Shown: positions 22,590 through 33,070 of the stretch, piece by piece | How positions within the stretch are numbered: the stretch's first letter is position 1 | How the letters are laid out: every line of letters begins with the position of its first letter | Source: Desmodus rotundus | Lineage: Eukaryota; Chordata; Mammalia; Chiroptera; Phyllostomidae | Reading direction: 5' to 3' | Assembly (NCBI RefSeq): GCF_022682495.2 | Contig: NC_071398.1 | Coordinates: 10,546,934-10,610,933 of the forward strand | Length of the DNA stretch: 64,000 nucleotides | Notes under the pieces: generated by a model | Databases searched by the model: none | The model's input: only the letters and a program-made list of their open reading frames with translations | Told to the model about the DNA's origin: nothing | Program-made: the position numbers and the translations under genes

Positions 22590-23260
22590 TACAAATCACA
22601 AGAGTAAGTTCAAGGCTTTTTCACAAATTGATTGTACTCCCTCCCATACCAAGCCCCCAAGAATCCCAGTTGTGCCCCTCCTACACGCTCCTGCAGCTCT
22701 TCCCAAAGTACTTGCTATATTATTTTATATAGAGATTAATTTTTTCCTCTGCTTTGAATTTATGTAAGTAAAATCACATAGTATGGCCTTTTTTTTGTCT
22801 CTGGCTGATTTGTTCATGAACATGTTTATGATATTTATCCAAGATGGTATGTATATTTATTGTTTGCTTATTTTTATTATGGTATACTATTTAATTATGT
22901 AAATATACCACCATTTGACTTTCTAAACTATCATACATGACAACTTGTATCTTGATTTTTGGTTAATACCAATAATACTCATATAATTATTCTTGTACAT
23001 GGTTTTATGTATGCATACAGGGTGGGGCAAAAGTACCTTTACATCGTGAGTATGCAAACCACCGTGTCTATTCTTGTATTATTATTCATTAATTGTTGTA
23101 ATATTTCCCATATGAACAAGTGTAAACCTACTTTAGCCCCACCCAGTATACAAGTACACACGTTTTTGTTATGGGCATGACTAAGGGTAGACTCCCTGGC
23201 TTACAGGGTATGCATATATTTAGCCTTAGTAGTTAATAAGACTATGTTTTCTAATATTAC
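22590..23260 (-). mobile_element. Ancient L1M antisense, split by a mariner MITE
   Basis: Diverged antisense L1: TAAAATCACATAGTATGGCC (22769-22788), GTTCATGAACATGTTTATGA, TTCTTGTACATGGTTTTATG (22990-23009), then, after the MITE, GGGTATGCATATATTTAGCC (23207-23226). These blocks are in the order expected for the reversed L1 3' region. The stretch just upstream (22360-22590) may be part of the same element. Confidence 0.7.
23018..23146 (+). mobile_element. Mariner MITE, copy 1 (in L1M)
   Basis: Starts CAGGGTGGGGCAAAAGTA and ends TAGCCCCACCCAG, so it has terminal inverted repeats. TA dinucleotides flank it (23016-23017 and 23147-23148), as expected for Tc1/mariner insertion. At 129 bp it is too short to encode a transposase. 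It sits within the old L1M and so is younger than that. Confidence 0.9.
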
Positions 23261-23559
23261 AGCCCTCATTCCGTACAGTTTTACCTGACTTTTCTTCAAA
23301 TCCACTAAGCATCTTTTAGCTGTGTCTTATCTACTGTTATATCTCTTTATCCTCCAAATGTCTTCTTTTTAAATTAGGTTTTTGTTCTACTTGATTTTGG
23401 TGGTTCTTGTCCTCTGTCATGTGGTCTGGTTTTCTAAAAAAAAACAAAAAAAACATGTTTCCCTATTTCAAATTAAATGCTGGACCTTGTACATGCAAAT
23501 ATTGTAAAAATAGTTTGATAACTGTAGAGGATAACATGTTTTTCTAGTGGGAACTGACA
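23261..23559. other. Unclassified DNA, no gene seen
   Basis: T-rich and A-rich patches only. Confidence 0.5.
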
Positions 23560-23945
23560 TTTGATTCTGGCTAGCGGCTGGTCTGTGGGCTCCCGTAATT
23601 CCGCGTTGTTCGAATCCAATGAAGACTTTAGGTGTTTTCCAAACTGGTTTATTCCTATTTTACTGGAGGGTCCCCTTGGACGTTCCCACTGCAGCCGGGC
23701 AGTCAAGAAGGTGTGACCAGACCCTCCCTTCTGCAGGGGCCCACAGCTCCAGGGGTCCCCACCCACGTGCCGCTGTGGAAAGCTCCGCCCAGCCTTGCCT
23801 TTCCGCTGATGTGGGGAGATCACCGGCAAGCCAGTGAACACGCGGTGAGTACAAACAAAACGCTAGACCCCCTCCCCAGACCTGCGCTCCCGTCTCAAAG
23901 TTGATCCTTGAGTCCCTTACTTTTCCGACCTGATGTTTTCCCGGT
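23560..23945. other. CpG-enriched patch with a splice-donor-like site
   Basis: By direct count there are 19 CpG dinucleotides between 23571 and 23942, against a CpG-poor surround. The string GCGGTGAGTAC at 23842-23852 matches a strong 5' splice-site pattern. No TATA box, coding exon or repeat could be tied to it. It may be a small promoter-like island, a first exon of a noncoding transcript, or a decayed GC-rich repeat. Overlapping open frames on both strands here reflect GC content rather than genes. Confidence 0.35.
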
Positions 23946-25104
23946 AACTTCAATTTTTTTAATTCAGTTTTTCCAGTTACTGAGTGAAAGGGTTAGTCAG
24001 AATCACCCAGCCACCACTGCCCGAAGCCTTTAAACACTACCTTAACCCACAAAATGTTTAAAGAAAAAAAGAAACAAAATAATATTTTCTAGTTCCCCTC
24101 ACACCACCACCCCATTTTGCTGAAGGCTCTTAAGTAAGAGAGTCAGTTAGACTTAATAGGGAACAAATTAGGTGAGTTATTTGTTCCTAGCCCAGGAGAT
24201 AATGCTGTATATTTTTCAAGGCTTGTAGTCCTGATTAAAGCTATAGGGTTTTAATTATTACTTTAATTTGGTCTTTCAAAAAAAAAAACCAGCTATGAGC
24301 TTTCACATTACTTTTTGCCTTTAGACCCAGATGGACTTTATTGGTCTAAAAATGGAGAATGGTACCCGTTATTCCACACTAGTAAGGGAGATATGGCATC
24401 ACTGTAAAGCATGTAAACAAGTAAACAGGCTGTACATCTTTGTGCTTTTTGCATCTGATACGTAGGTGGTACAATTACACATCGGATGTTGATTTCTTTG
24501 GGGACAGTCCCTTGAATAGAACGCAATGATTTGGAAGGGATTTTAACTTTGGGTTTGGGGAGATGTAAATATCGCTCCTCTTCCCAGCAAAAGAGTTCCT
24601 GATTCAAGTTTCATTCAGCAATGCACCTCAGTGTGGTTCTCCTTTTTAAAACAGTATGAAACAATGTATACTTCACGCTTCGTTGGCATGAAAATTGTTT
24701 CCTTTCTCCCCCCACCTTCACAAAACACACACACACACTCTCTACGTTACAATTCCTACATTCCCCATTCCACCTCTGTGAAAAGTTTTCATTGGCCTTG
24801 CCAATAAACGCTGCACAGATTTTGAAGTAAAATTTTAAAAAAGAAGAAGAAAGGATAGTAAGCTAATGCTTTTCTCTCTCCCTGCATTAGTAGATTCTTC
24901 TTTTAGCTTCCATTCCAACATGTATTAGTTTATAGTCAATGTATTCCTTTGAGTCTGTATGCAGTTTCAGTTTTTAAGATATGTGATTCTGAACGCAACA
25001 GAAAGAGAGAAGATAAACTTTAAGTAGAGGACCCCACATGCTATCACTTTGTTCAACACATTTTTTCTCCTTTGAGAAAGAGGGCAAGTGGAAGAGCACT
25101 CAAC
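23946..25104. other. Unclassified DNA, no gene seen
   Basis: Contains a short (AC)n run at 24725-24739. Otherwise nothing recognised. Confidence 0.5.
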
Positions 25105-25475
25105 GTCCTCACGACAGGTCGAACATGTCCCCCCACCGCCCAAATTCGTATGGTGTGTTGAGTTTCTAAGCCCCAAAGTAATGTTATAGGGAGGCGGGAA
25201 CTTGGGGAGATGATTTGGGTCATGAGTGGGAGCCGTCAAGAATGGGCTTAGTGCCCTTATTAGGAAGGCTCAAGAAAGGTCCCCCGTTCCTTCTGCCACG
25301 TAAGGTTACAGCAAAAAGACAGTCATCTATGAAGGAGCAGGCCCTCACCAGACATTCCGTCTACCAGAGTCTTCATCTTGTAGTCCCCAGCCTCCAAATT
25401 TATTTGGTAAGCCCCCCAGTCTATCATATTTTAGTTATGTAGCTGCCTGAATGGGCTAAGACTACCTATTGCCAA
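25105..25475 (+). mobile_element. MaLR LTR (MST/MLT1 type)
   Basis: An old ERVL-MaLR solo LTR. The readable blocks are CCCAAATTCGTATGG, GATTTGGGTCATGAGTGGGA, TAGTGCCCTTATTAGGA, GCCCTCACCAGACATTCCGT, CTTGTAGTCCCCAGCCTCCA and CCCCAGTCTATCATATTTTA, in family order. MaLR elements lack env and were active before the placental radiation. No internal region is present. Confidence 0.85.
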
Positions 25476-26714
25476 ATAACCTAAAGATAATAAAATGTAG
25501 TTTAATGGACACTGGATTTGTATCTCCATTTGTGAGGACATTGGAAAGTCAAGGGGAAAAATTTAGCAAACTGTGAGCAATATCTTAAGCATTCATTAAA
25601 ATGAGGCTTAGGGATTTTAATTGCAAGGTTTTCAAAATCTATCTTAGGTTATTTATTCTTATAGAGAAGTTTGATTTGAATGTCACCGGGATTTTTTCCT
25701 ATAATCATTAGCCTGGCAAAAGGAGAACAGAGGAGAAAACAAAACATGTCCAAATACAAACCACCGCTGAGTATTACCTGCTTTGATATTTTCTAGTGGA
25801 AAACATTGACTTGTCACCTAAGGAGACATTTGATCGGATGGCGAAGACCCCAAGACAATTAAATTTGATGTTGAATCTGAAAAGTATTTTTTCCTATGAA
25901 TATCGTGCTATTATAAAAGCTGGTAGCTAATGAGGTGATTGACTTAAATGTCATCTCAGTTGCTTCCTAATGTTTGCTTAAGCATATAATTTTTAAAGAG
26001 ATATTTAACCATGAATTGGAATTCTACATGGTATGTTGACATGAATTCCAGGTGGACACATAAACATGAATGTGTGGTACCCAGTTGTTCAGATAATATT
26101 GGTTTTCATGAGACTACAATGTAAGGGAACGCCCATGAAGGTCAACCATGTTGAACTACTACCTGGTAACCTATTGGAGGCAAAAGAGCAAAAGTTGTCA
26201 GGTGGATCTACAACAATTTAGTGTACTTTTAAGGGAAACTTTCAATAATATATTGGGATAGTATTATAATATAATTTTACTTTTTTTCTTATATTACCAG
26301 TTATCAAGAGTTCACATATTGTATTATAATTAGAACACCTAGTGTGGAGTTGGAGAAAAAGAAGAAAAGTTATGAGATTTTTAAAGAGAACATTGTGAGG
26401 ACTTTCAAATTTATTGATTTTTTACTTCATTATTTAGCTATTTATTCTCTATATATGTAGTAAGTTTCCACATGTCACATATGGCAGGTGACTGACTGCC
26501 CCCCCTCAAATAAAACAGAATTATCTTCTGGACGGCAGGCCCCTTGTAGTACAGGCGTCCCCTGCTAGGTGAGTGTTCTGGGAATCTATCTATACCAGTG
26601 GACCAGCTGGCATTGTTGTGAGAGGCTGCATTCGGCCTCACTGAATTTTTCTTAGACTCTTTCAATGCATTTACCTATTTCACAATAGGTGATTTATGAG
26701 CCCACTGCCCACAC
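25476..26714. other. Unclassified DNA, no gene seen
   Basis: No coding or named repeat recognised. Confidence 0.5.
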
Positions 26715-27062
26715 TGCACTGAGTGTTCAGCAGTTTTTGACCAAACACTGCATGACCCCCATGCCCCACCTTCCCTATTCACCCAATCTCACCCTAAGTG
26801 ACTTTTTTTTTCCATTTCCCTAGATTAAAAAGTCCTCAAAGCGAAATGTTTTGCCAATGTGGAACAGGTAAAACAAAAAACTGCAGAAGCACTAAAAGGC
26901 ATCAAAATCGATGACTTCGAAATCTGTTCTTAGCAGTGGAAAAAATGTCTCTATAGGTGGACTGCATCAGATGGAGGGTACTTCAAAGGTGACTGAAGCT
27001 TAAACATGTAAGAATAAATGCACAATTTCTTATAAATTCTGGGTTTTGGGGGGTCCCCCCAT
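26715..27062 (+). pseudogene. Mariner transposase, 3' end remnant
   Basis: The DNA reads as the C-terminal third of a mariner-family DDD transposase plus the element's 3' end. TATTCACCCAATCTCACCCT encodes the start of the YSPNLTLSDFFF block (26776-26811), whose Asp corresponds to the third catalytic residue. After a frame break a VKQKTAEALKGIKIDDFE segment (26868-26921) and QWKKCLYRW follow, then the GYFKGD-type C-terminus at about 26977-26995. A TTTTTGGGG and CCCCCCATA end lies at 27040-27062. Stops and the missing 5' two thirds mean it is dead. It is unlike the short MITEs, so it is a different mariner lineage. Confidence 0.75.
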
Positions 27063-27953
27063 ATACAGTATTAGGTGCAGGAAATACCGAGATGAACCAG
27101 GCAGTTGCTACTGTCAGAGCTGTCGGTCTCATTGTAGGACAAAGGGACTGTCCCAAATGACAACCCCCAAGATGTACTGTTTTGTTTTCACAAGTGTCCT
27201 GCATTTGTATTTGGTGGCTGTGTTGGCTTATGGACTAAACCTGGAGGATGGGTTCTTTGATATGAGACTTCAGGTGAGGGTTAGTCTTTTGTCTACAGAA
27301 TCCGTTCCGCCTCAGGATGGAAGCAGCATATGTGATGGGTGCAGATATTACAAAAGCAAGTACAGGAGTAATGCTGAAGTATAATTTGCAAAATGGAGAC
27401 ATGCAAGAGATAAGGCCGTGAAAAACAGTTAATAACTCTGAAAACAAAGAGTCACCGAAATTTTGACAGGATAATGTCAGGATCAAATTTAATTGTTCTG
27501 CTAACGACTATGCAGCCCTCTATAGGATGGATTAGAGAGCATGCCAGTGAATTGTCTGTGTACTTTCTAATCTATTATCTTCCTTTTTATTGTTCTTTTC
27601 TCTTATTCGGTGTACCTATATTTCCAGAATCCTCTTTTCTCTGGCTTCTGGTGTGCTTCATTCCATAAGACACCTTGGTAGAAGTTGTGTATTTCTTACT
27701 TTTCCTTTGGCTTCCTGGGTCACCTCTGAGAGATGCTGCCAGCAGGCAGCCCTGTCTTCCACAATTGCCCTTCACACTGAAATACCCCGTGAGAGCTCTG
27801 GCTCCTCTTGGCTGATTCTGCATTTTGCGATCTGGTATACCTACTCCTATTAAACGCCCAGCTCCACGGGCGGTCATTTCTTTCTGCAGTTAACTTCTGA
27901 GTTTTCAGTTTTCTTCACCACTAATGCGAGAAAGAATCTAATTATCATATTTG
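27063..27953. other. Unclassified DNA, no gene seen
   Basis: The open frames on both strands at 27235-27877 lack protein features. Confidence 0.5.
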
Positions 27954-28042
27954 CAGGGTGGGGCAAAGTAGATCTGCAGTTGTTTGCACAGAAAGTAATA
28001 CAATAGTTAATTAATAATAATACGGGAATCAACTGTGTTTCG

Positions 28043-28731
28043 TATAGGAGACCGTTCTGCGTGGTGTGGGCCCAGCTCCCACTCGGAAAGGCCAGTGGAA
28101 ACTGAGGTCCGGCACATAGGACCCACGCTCACGGATAGGTTCTCCCGTGGGGAATCAGGCCTGCGTTGTACCTAGGCGGCTTTGAGACTTGCTTTTTGCT
28201 AAAACTCCCTCACCCTGAACTGAGGCAGTAAACGTTTACTGCATATCTTTTTTTTAAAAAAAATTTATTGTTATTCAATTACAGTTGTATGCCTTTTCTC
28301 CCCATCCCTCCACCCACCCTGGCCGAACCCCCCTCCCTCCCCCAACTCCTTCCTCCCCTTTGATGCATATCTTTAAAGTAACTTCCTAAAATCTTTGCTA
28401 AACCTTCCAAGGACCAGTGTAACCAGTTCAACCACTTTTCCCTTTACATTTGTAAATATCCTTCCTTTTTGATGTAATTAGCAGCATCCTCTCCTTTGTT
28501 TTCTGTGAAAGGTAACCACCTAGAGTGAACCTGTGCATAGTAAATGAGGACCATCCTCAGTATAATGTGCCCAGAAAAGCAATAAAAGCCTGTCAAGGCA
28601 GGGGTCGGTGTATTCACCCCTTGAGACAGTGGCCGTTCCATCCCTTTTCTTCCCTAGAACTCAGTAGTCCGTGTGAATTTGTCTTGTCTTGGCCACACCA
28701 CCGTGGACACTGCGTCACAGTGTCCACATCA
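28043..28731 (+). mobile_element. Solo LTR, copy 2, inside a mariner MITE
   Basis: Sense-orientation LTR of the same family as 14279-14860. Shared blocks include ACTCGGAAAGGCCAGTGG, GGTTCTCCCGTGGGGAATCA, CTAAAACTCCCTCACCCTGA, AAATGAGGACCATCC and the AATAAAAGCCTGTC polyadenylation region (28580-28593). Flanks GTTTCG (28037-28042) and GTTTCA (28732-28737) are a 6-bp TSD differing by a CpG-type change. Without the inner L1 stub and its duplicated 11 bp it is about 565 bp. The last 60 bp diverge from copy 1. Confidence 0.88.
28240..28374 (-). mobile_element. 113-bp L1 3' stub with 11-bp TSD, inside the LTR
   Basis: The span 28251-28363 is an antisense L1 terminus: T-rich start, TTATTGTTATTCAATTACAG, then a C-rich tail. 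It is flanked by identical TGCATATCTTT at 28240-28250 and 28364-28374. It is the same L1 terminus as at 2438-2510, and the two share the sequence right after the tail. Confidence 0.92.
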
Positions 28732-28775
28732 GTTTCAAGGACTCACAACTGTAAACCTACTTTTGCCCCACCCTG

Positions 28776-29564
28776 TATAGTTCAAGCATTTATATATAAG
28801 GAAGGGTCTAGAATTGTTACTTGCCTGTACTTGAAATCCTATTGACACCTCTACACCGCAGTCTGTAGCATGCACAACATCTCTTCCACACTTTGAAAGC
28901 CAGCATGTACTACTGAAAGGCAGAGTCTTCAATGGTAGGTTCAACATATCCAAAGAGCGAACTTTCTTCTCATATTGTCAGATCTTAGAAAGGACATTAA
29001 AAAAATTATTGACTGTAGGCGGACTGGTGAGATGTCAATAGTCAATAGTTCTGCTTGTCTGTTTTTCTTTTTAATCAGTGATACAGTCTTTTCGAAGCTA
29101 AAGCAATTATTTCATGGATCTCTCTACTAGGACCATGATTCTGCTTCTCTGCAGTGGTGAAAAGGCTATTTGCTTAGGTTCCTCTTCTCATTACATCATT
29201 GTGATGCATCCTCTGTGGCCACCGAGGTCTCAGAAGTGACTCATCTGCCAAATATCAACCGCAGTTTTCTTTCTAAGTGCCTGTAGTTTCACTCAGAAAC
29301 AATCCCATTACACACAAACGTACACCTGCTATTCGGGAGGGCACAGACCTCTCTTGACACATGTGTGGTCCGGGTCACTGGAGCCATGGTCCCTTGTTCA
29401 TACTTAGAGGGAATTAATTATAGTAATTACAGAGTACAAAACGAATGGTGTTTTCATCGTATTTTCATAATGTTAAAATGAAGAGCTTTTGTAGTCATTC
29501 TAAATATGGCCCATCTATTTCACATTAGCCGGAAAATAACAACAAAAAATAAAAAGGAACAGCA
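28776..29564. other. Unclassified DNA, no gene seen
   Basis: A TAAT-rich patch lies at 29410-29435 (GAATTAATTATAGTAATTAC). Otherwise nothing recognised. Confidence 0.45.
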
Positions 29565-29745
29565 TTAATTAAGTGCATACAGTGTGGCAGATGCTGTGAA
29601 ACATGTTAAATACGATACCTCGAATTCTTCTTGTTTGATCTAAGGAATTGATGCTCAAGGAATTAAATCTGTTTCCTGAGGATAAAGCAACATATGAATT
29701 CAGTTATCCTACATTTCAAGTCCTGTCCTCTCTCCTCTGAACACA
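29565..29745 (-). mobile_element. MIR SINE
   Basis: Antisense MIR: AATTAAGTGCATACAGTGTG, then a block near CAAGGAATTAAATCTGTTTC and CATTTCAAGTCCTGTCC. Confidence 0.55.
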
Positions 29746-30559
29746 TATGGATTCTCTCTCATATTGGAATTGCTCAAACATATTTGTTAAGGATATTAGT
29801 GAATTAATGAAAAAATGAATACATTGTGAGGTAGCCTAAAGCTTAGACCCTTAATCTCTATGTAATACGCTTTCTAAGCCCTTGGTGTCATCTAACCTGT
29901 TATATGATATAAATTTTCTTGATAACAGAGACTATGACTGACCTATACCTATATAAGAATGTAATACTTAATTGGGAATATAAAGAAAAAAAAAGGACAA
30001 TTCCTGGAAGAAATGGTCATAGGGGCAGTCATATCATAAACTCATTTCTTTATGTAGGAACAAGAGAGCAGGCTATTATACCATTTAGGGAGTTAACATT
30101 ATGTAGATTGGCTCCCAGCTATTCCCAGGTTCTTACTATGGTTGCATAATAGCAATTACAAGACACACTTGGAATTAAATACAGAGGAAATAGAGTACAG
30201 GTAGAGGAAATTAATGGAAATTAGGAGTTTAGAAAAATAGGGTTGTAATATAAAAAATAAAAATAACAATTAGCAAAGGCATGGCAGATTTTATTCTTTG
30301 CCAGGACTAACATTATGAATTGGTGGTCTACTGACCCAGGAAAGTTTTGATGTGAATGGCTAAGAAGAGAATGGCATGGTGAGGTGACATGCCCGTTGTA
30401 GGAGGAAGGGGTGACAGACCATGACTTTGACAGAAGAGAACAGTATCAGAAGCAGAATATCTAGGGTACATCTCCCTGTTTACCCTCTAGGTCGAAGACC
30501 ATCCCAAATGGAAAAACCAAGAAAATAGCTTCAATAGTAACAACAATAAATACCAATCA
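29746..30559. other. Unclassified DNA, no gene seen
   Basis: No structure recognised. Confidence 0.5.
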
Positions 30560-30775
30560 TGGAGCCCACTGGTACCAAATGTGGCTGTACCTTGCCAAGT
30601 CAATGACTGCGTTCAATTCTTCATGATCATAAACACCTGGTAAAGTAATAATTATCATTATCATTTTATAGGTGAACAGACATGCTCCAGAGCCTCTCAG
30701 ATAATTGGCAGAGGCAAAATTCAAACCCACATCTATCAGACTCCACATGTCTTTCCATTATATTATTTTGTGCCC
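30560..30775 (-). mobile_element. MIR SINE
   Basis: Antisense MIR with the core around ATTTTATAGGTGAACAGACA, GGCAGAGGCAAAATTCAAAC and CATCTATCAGACTCCA. Confidence 0.75.
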
Positions 30776-31084
30776 ACTTCCTTTCCTACCAAATCCCCAA
30801 TAAAGAAACCAAAGTATTTAGCAGATATAAGTTGAATTTAGGTTTGAGCTCAAACATCTGCACAGGCATCAGAGTCCTTAAGACATCAGAGGCATGTTTA
30901 CAAGTTGTCAAAATGAAAAATTATAGGGTGTTTAGGGAAACCAGCTATCATACTATTTGAGGATTATTGCTTTTCTTTCTTTCAAATGTTTTTTAACTAT
31001 ACTCTTACCGGATCCAGGAAAAGAGAGCTGAGAATGCATTGGATTATTCTCCATATGGATGACAGGAAATGATTGATCACTGAA

Positions 31085-31270
31085 TACCTGCTGTATCTCA
31101 AGCACTGTATAAAGTGTTATAAACTACCCCTACTTAATCCATAAGAGTTATAAAATCTCATCCATTTCACAGATGACACTGGGGGTCCTAGTGATTTGCT
31201 CTAGGTCTCACTTCTAATGCCAAAACAAGGAGGGCGTTCTGATTTCCAGGCCTGAGCTCTTTCCGTGACT
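31085..31270 (-). mobile_element. MIR SINE
   Basis: Antisense MIR: CCTGCTGTATCTCAAGCACT, then CCATTTCACAGATGACACTG and a decayed ACTTGCCC-type region. Confidence 0.7.
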
Positions 31271-32814
31271 GGGTGCTCCATAGCTGAGAGAGGACATGGG
31301 CAGCGGAGAGCTGTGCTGATGGCTGAACCATTCTGTACTTTCTCCCCTGTTGCTAGTGTGTCAGCCATTGGGACTTGTTTGTAGGCTGCAGAGGAGCAGG
31401 AAACAGCCATGACAAGGATAATCAGGACTTGTCTGAGGAATGTTGACCCCAGATCTCTGGGAACCTAGCAGTTGGAACTGTTCACCTTGGTCCTATGAAG
31501 AGATTTATGGCATTTTTATTTGGAGAGGGACAATATATGCAGGCTATAGCGACAATAATAGAATAACACAATAAAATACCATTCAAACATCATCCGATGG
31601 ACACAATGCCCCATAAGAAGCTAGAAATAGATTAAGCTATGCACTATCATCAGCACAATTATATGCAAAGAGACAGAATGCAAGATTTGGGTATCAAATT
31701 ACAACATATAAAACATTTCAGTAAGACCAATGGATCAGGTTCTAAGATCAATGTTATTATGAAGGCGGCCAGTCACAAATGAAGCCATTGACACCACCTG
31801 CATAGTGTCTTGTTTACCTTGTCCACGTGAAAGTCTTGGAATTATCTTGGGAGTATGTCAGATATACTCCCCTTATGTAGAAGAGCATATAAACTGTCTT
31901 ACCCTGATATCTTTGAATAACGAATTCCTGTAACTAACTCTTCTGGTTCATAGCACACGCCCATCAAGGAACCATCTTACTACATTTTTAACTGAATACG
32001 TTGAACTAATGGAAAGAGAATGTGCCAGTTATTTCAAGGGAGCTTTCCAGAAAGCTAACGGGGCTAATTGGTGTTTGGTTGACCATCATCCCCAAGGTTT
32101 ATGGTTACCATGGGTCCATCTTAACAAATCCCAGGAATAGGAAAGAGTCCAAGGCACTGATACGGCATTGCTGAAGTTCATACCCTGAAGGATGATGAAC
32201 GAATAAATGTATGTTATCCGGAGGGATTTTTGTCTTAGCAGCTATTAGAAGACCCTTAAATGGGGCCTGAGAAACCCATTGTTACATTTTATATTTTTTA
32301 TCTTGTCACCAAAACAGATGATATGAATGGATGTTTCTGACATTCTTAACTCCCAGTTCATGATGTACTTTCCATAACCTAGCCTTCATCTCCCCAGTGT
32401 GATTTGCAATCTCATTTGATCAATAGTATCAAATCCCAGAGTGGACTTTGTATATAGAAAGGATATAACCTTTATTATGGGAGCTTCCCCTAAGTGCATT
32501 AGCCAAGATCCATTCAAGAAAAATAGCACGACTCTGAATTTCTCAAACAGAAATAATGGAGGAGACTACTCTGTTGATGAGCACTTGGAGGGCCAAATAG
32601 CTAACCATAAGGCCTGCCTGATAATAGCAACAGAAGGAAGCTTTTACCATCACTAGCTTAAAAGAAAAAAGCAAGGGAGGTGGTGCTAACACATTTCAGA
32701 GGAAAATGGAGACAGATACGTCCACTGGGCCCTGGGGGACATAGCTCACTGCTTGGGAGGCCTACTGATGAAGGGGGCAGGTAAGCATCCTGATTTTTCA
32801 TTTACTAACTCTTC
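31271..32814. other. Unclassified DNA, no gene seen
   Basis: No exon or repeat was identified. The 71-codon open frame at 32441-32656 shows no domain. Confidence 0.45.
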
Positions 32815-33070
32815 AAATAAATGTTTTATTTTTAAAATAATTTTAGACTTACAGAAAAACATTCAAAGATAGTACATGGGGTTTCCCCATAAACTTCACT
32901 AGGTTTCCCCTAATATTAACAAACAGGACTGTGGTAGGTCACCGCTAACTAATCCCCAGACTTGGCTTGGATGTCACCAATTCACCACCAATGTCCTTCC
33001 ACTGTTCCAGAATCCAAGGGAGGACACCGTATTACACTTGGTTTTCACTTCTTGTTGTCACTTCTTTTCA
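32815..33070 (-). mobile_element. Ancient L1M fragment
   Basis: Antisense L1M 3'-region text: AAATAATTTTAGACTTACAG, CACTAGGTTTCCCCTAATAT, CCAATGTCCTTCCACTGTTC and ACACCGTATTACACTTGG. The order agrees with the longer copy at 15630-17530. Confidence 0.75.

Larger units (their letters stand above)
27954..28775 (-). mobile_element. Mariner MITE, copy 2, interrupted by an LTR
   Basis: The left half (27954-28042) starts CAGGGTGGGGCAAAGTAG. The right half (28738-28775) ends TTTTGCCCCACCCTG and is followed by TA. Rejoined in order, the two parts total 127 bp, the same size as the other two copies. The central gap is exactly the LTR at 28043-28731. Orientation is called relative to the copy at 42471. 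Confidence 0.9.

Noticed and set aside
23619..23904. Overlapping open frames on both strands in the CpG patch
   Set aside because: They come from GC-rich composition lacking stop codons; frames on both strands are equally open and show no domain.
14279..28731. Two LTRs taken as the ends of one provirus
   Set aside because: They are in opposite orientation, have different 6-bp flanks and no retroviral coding between them.
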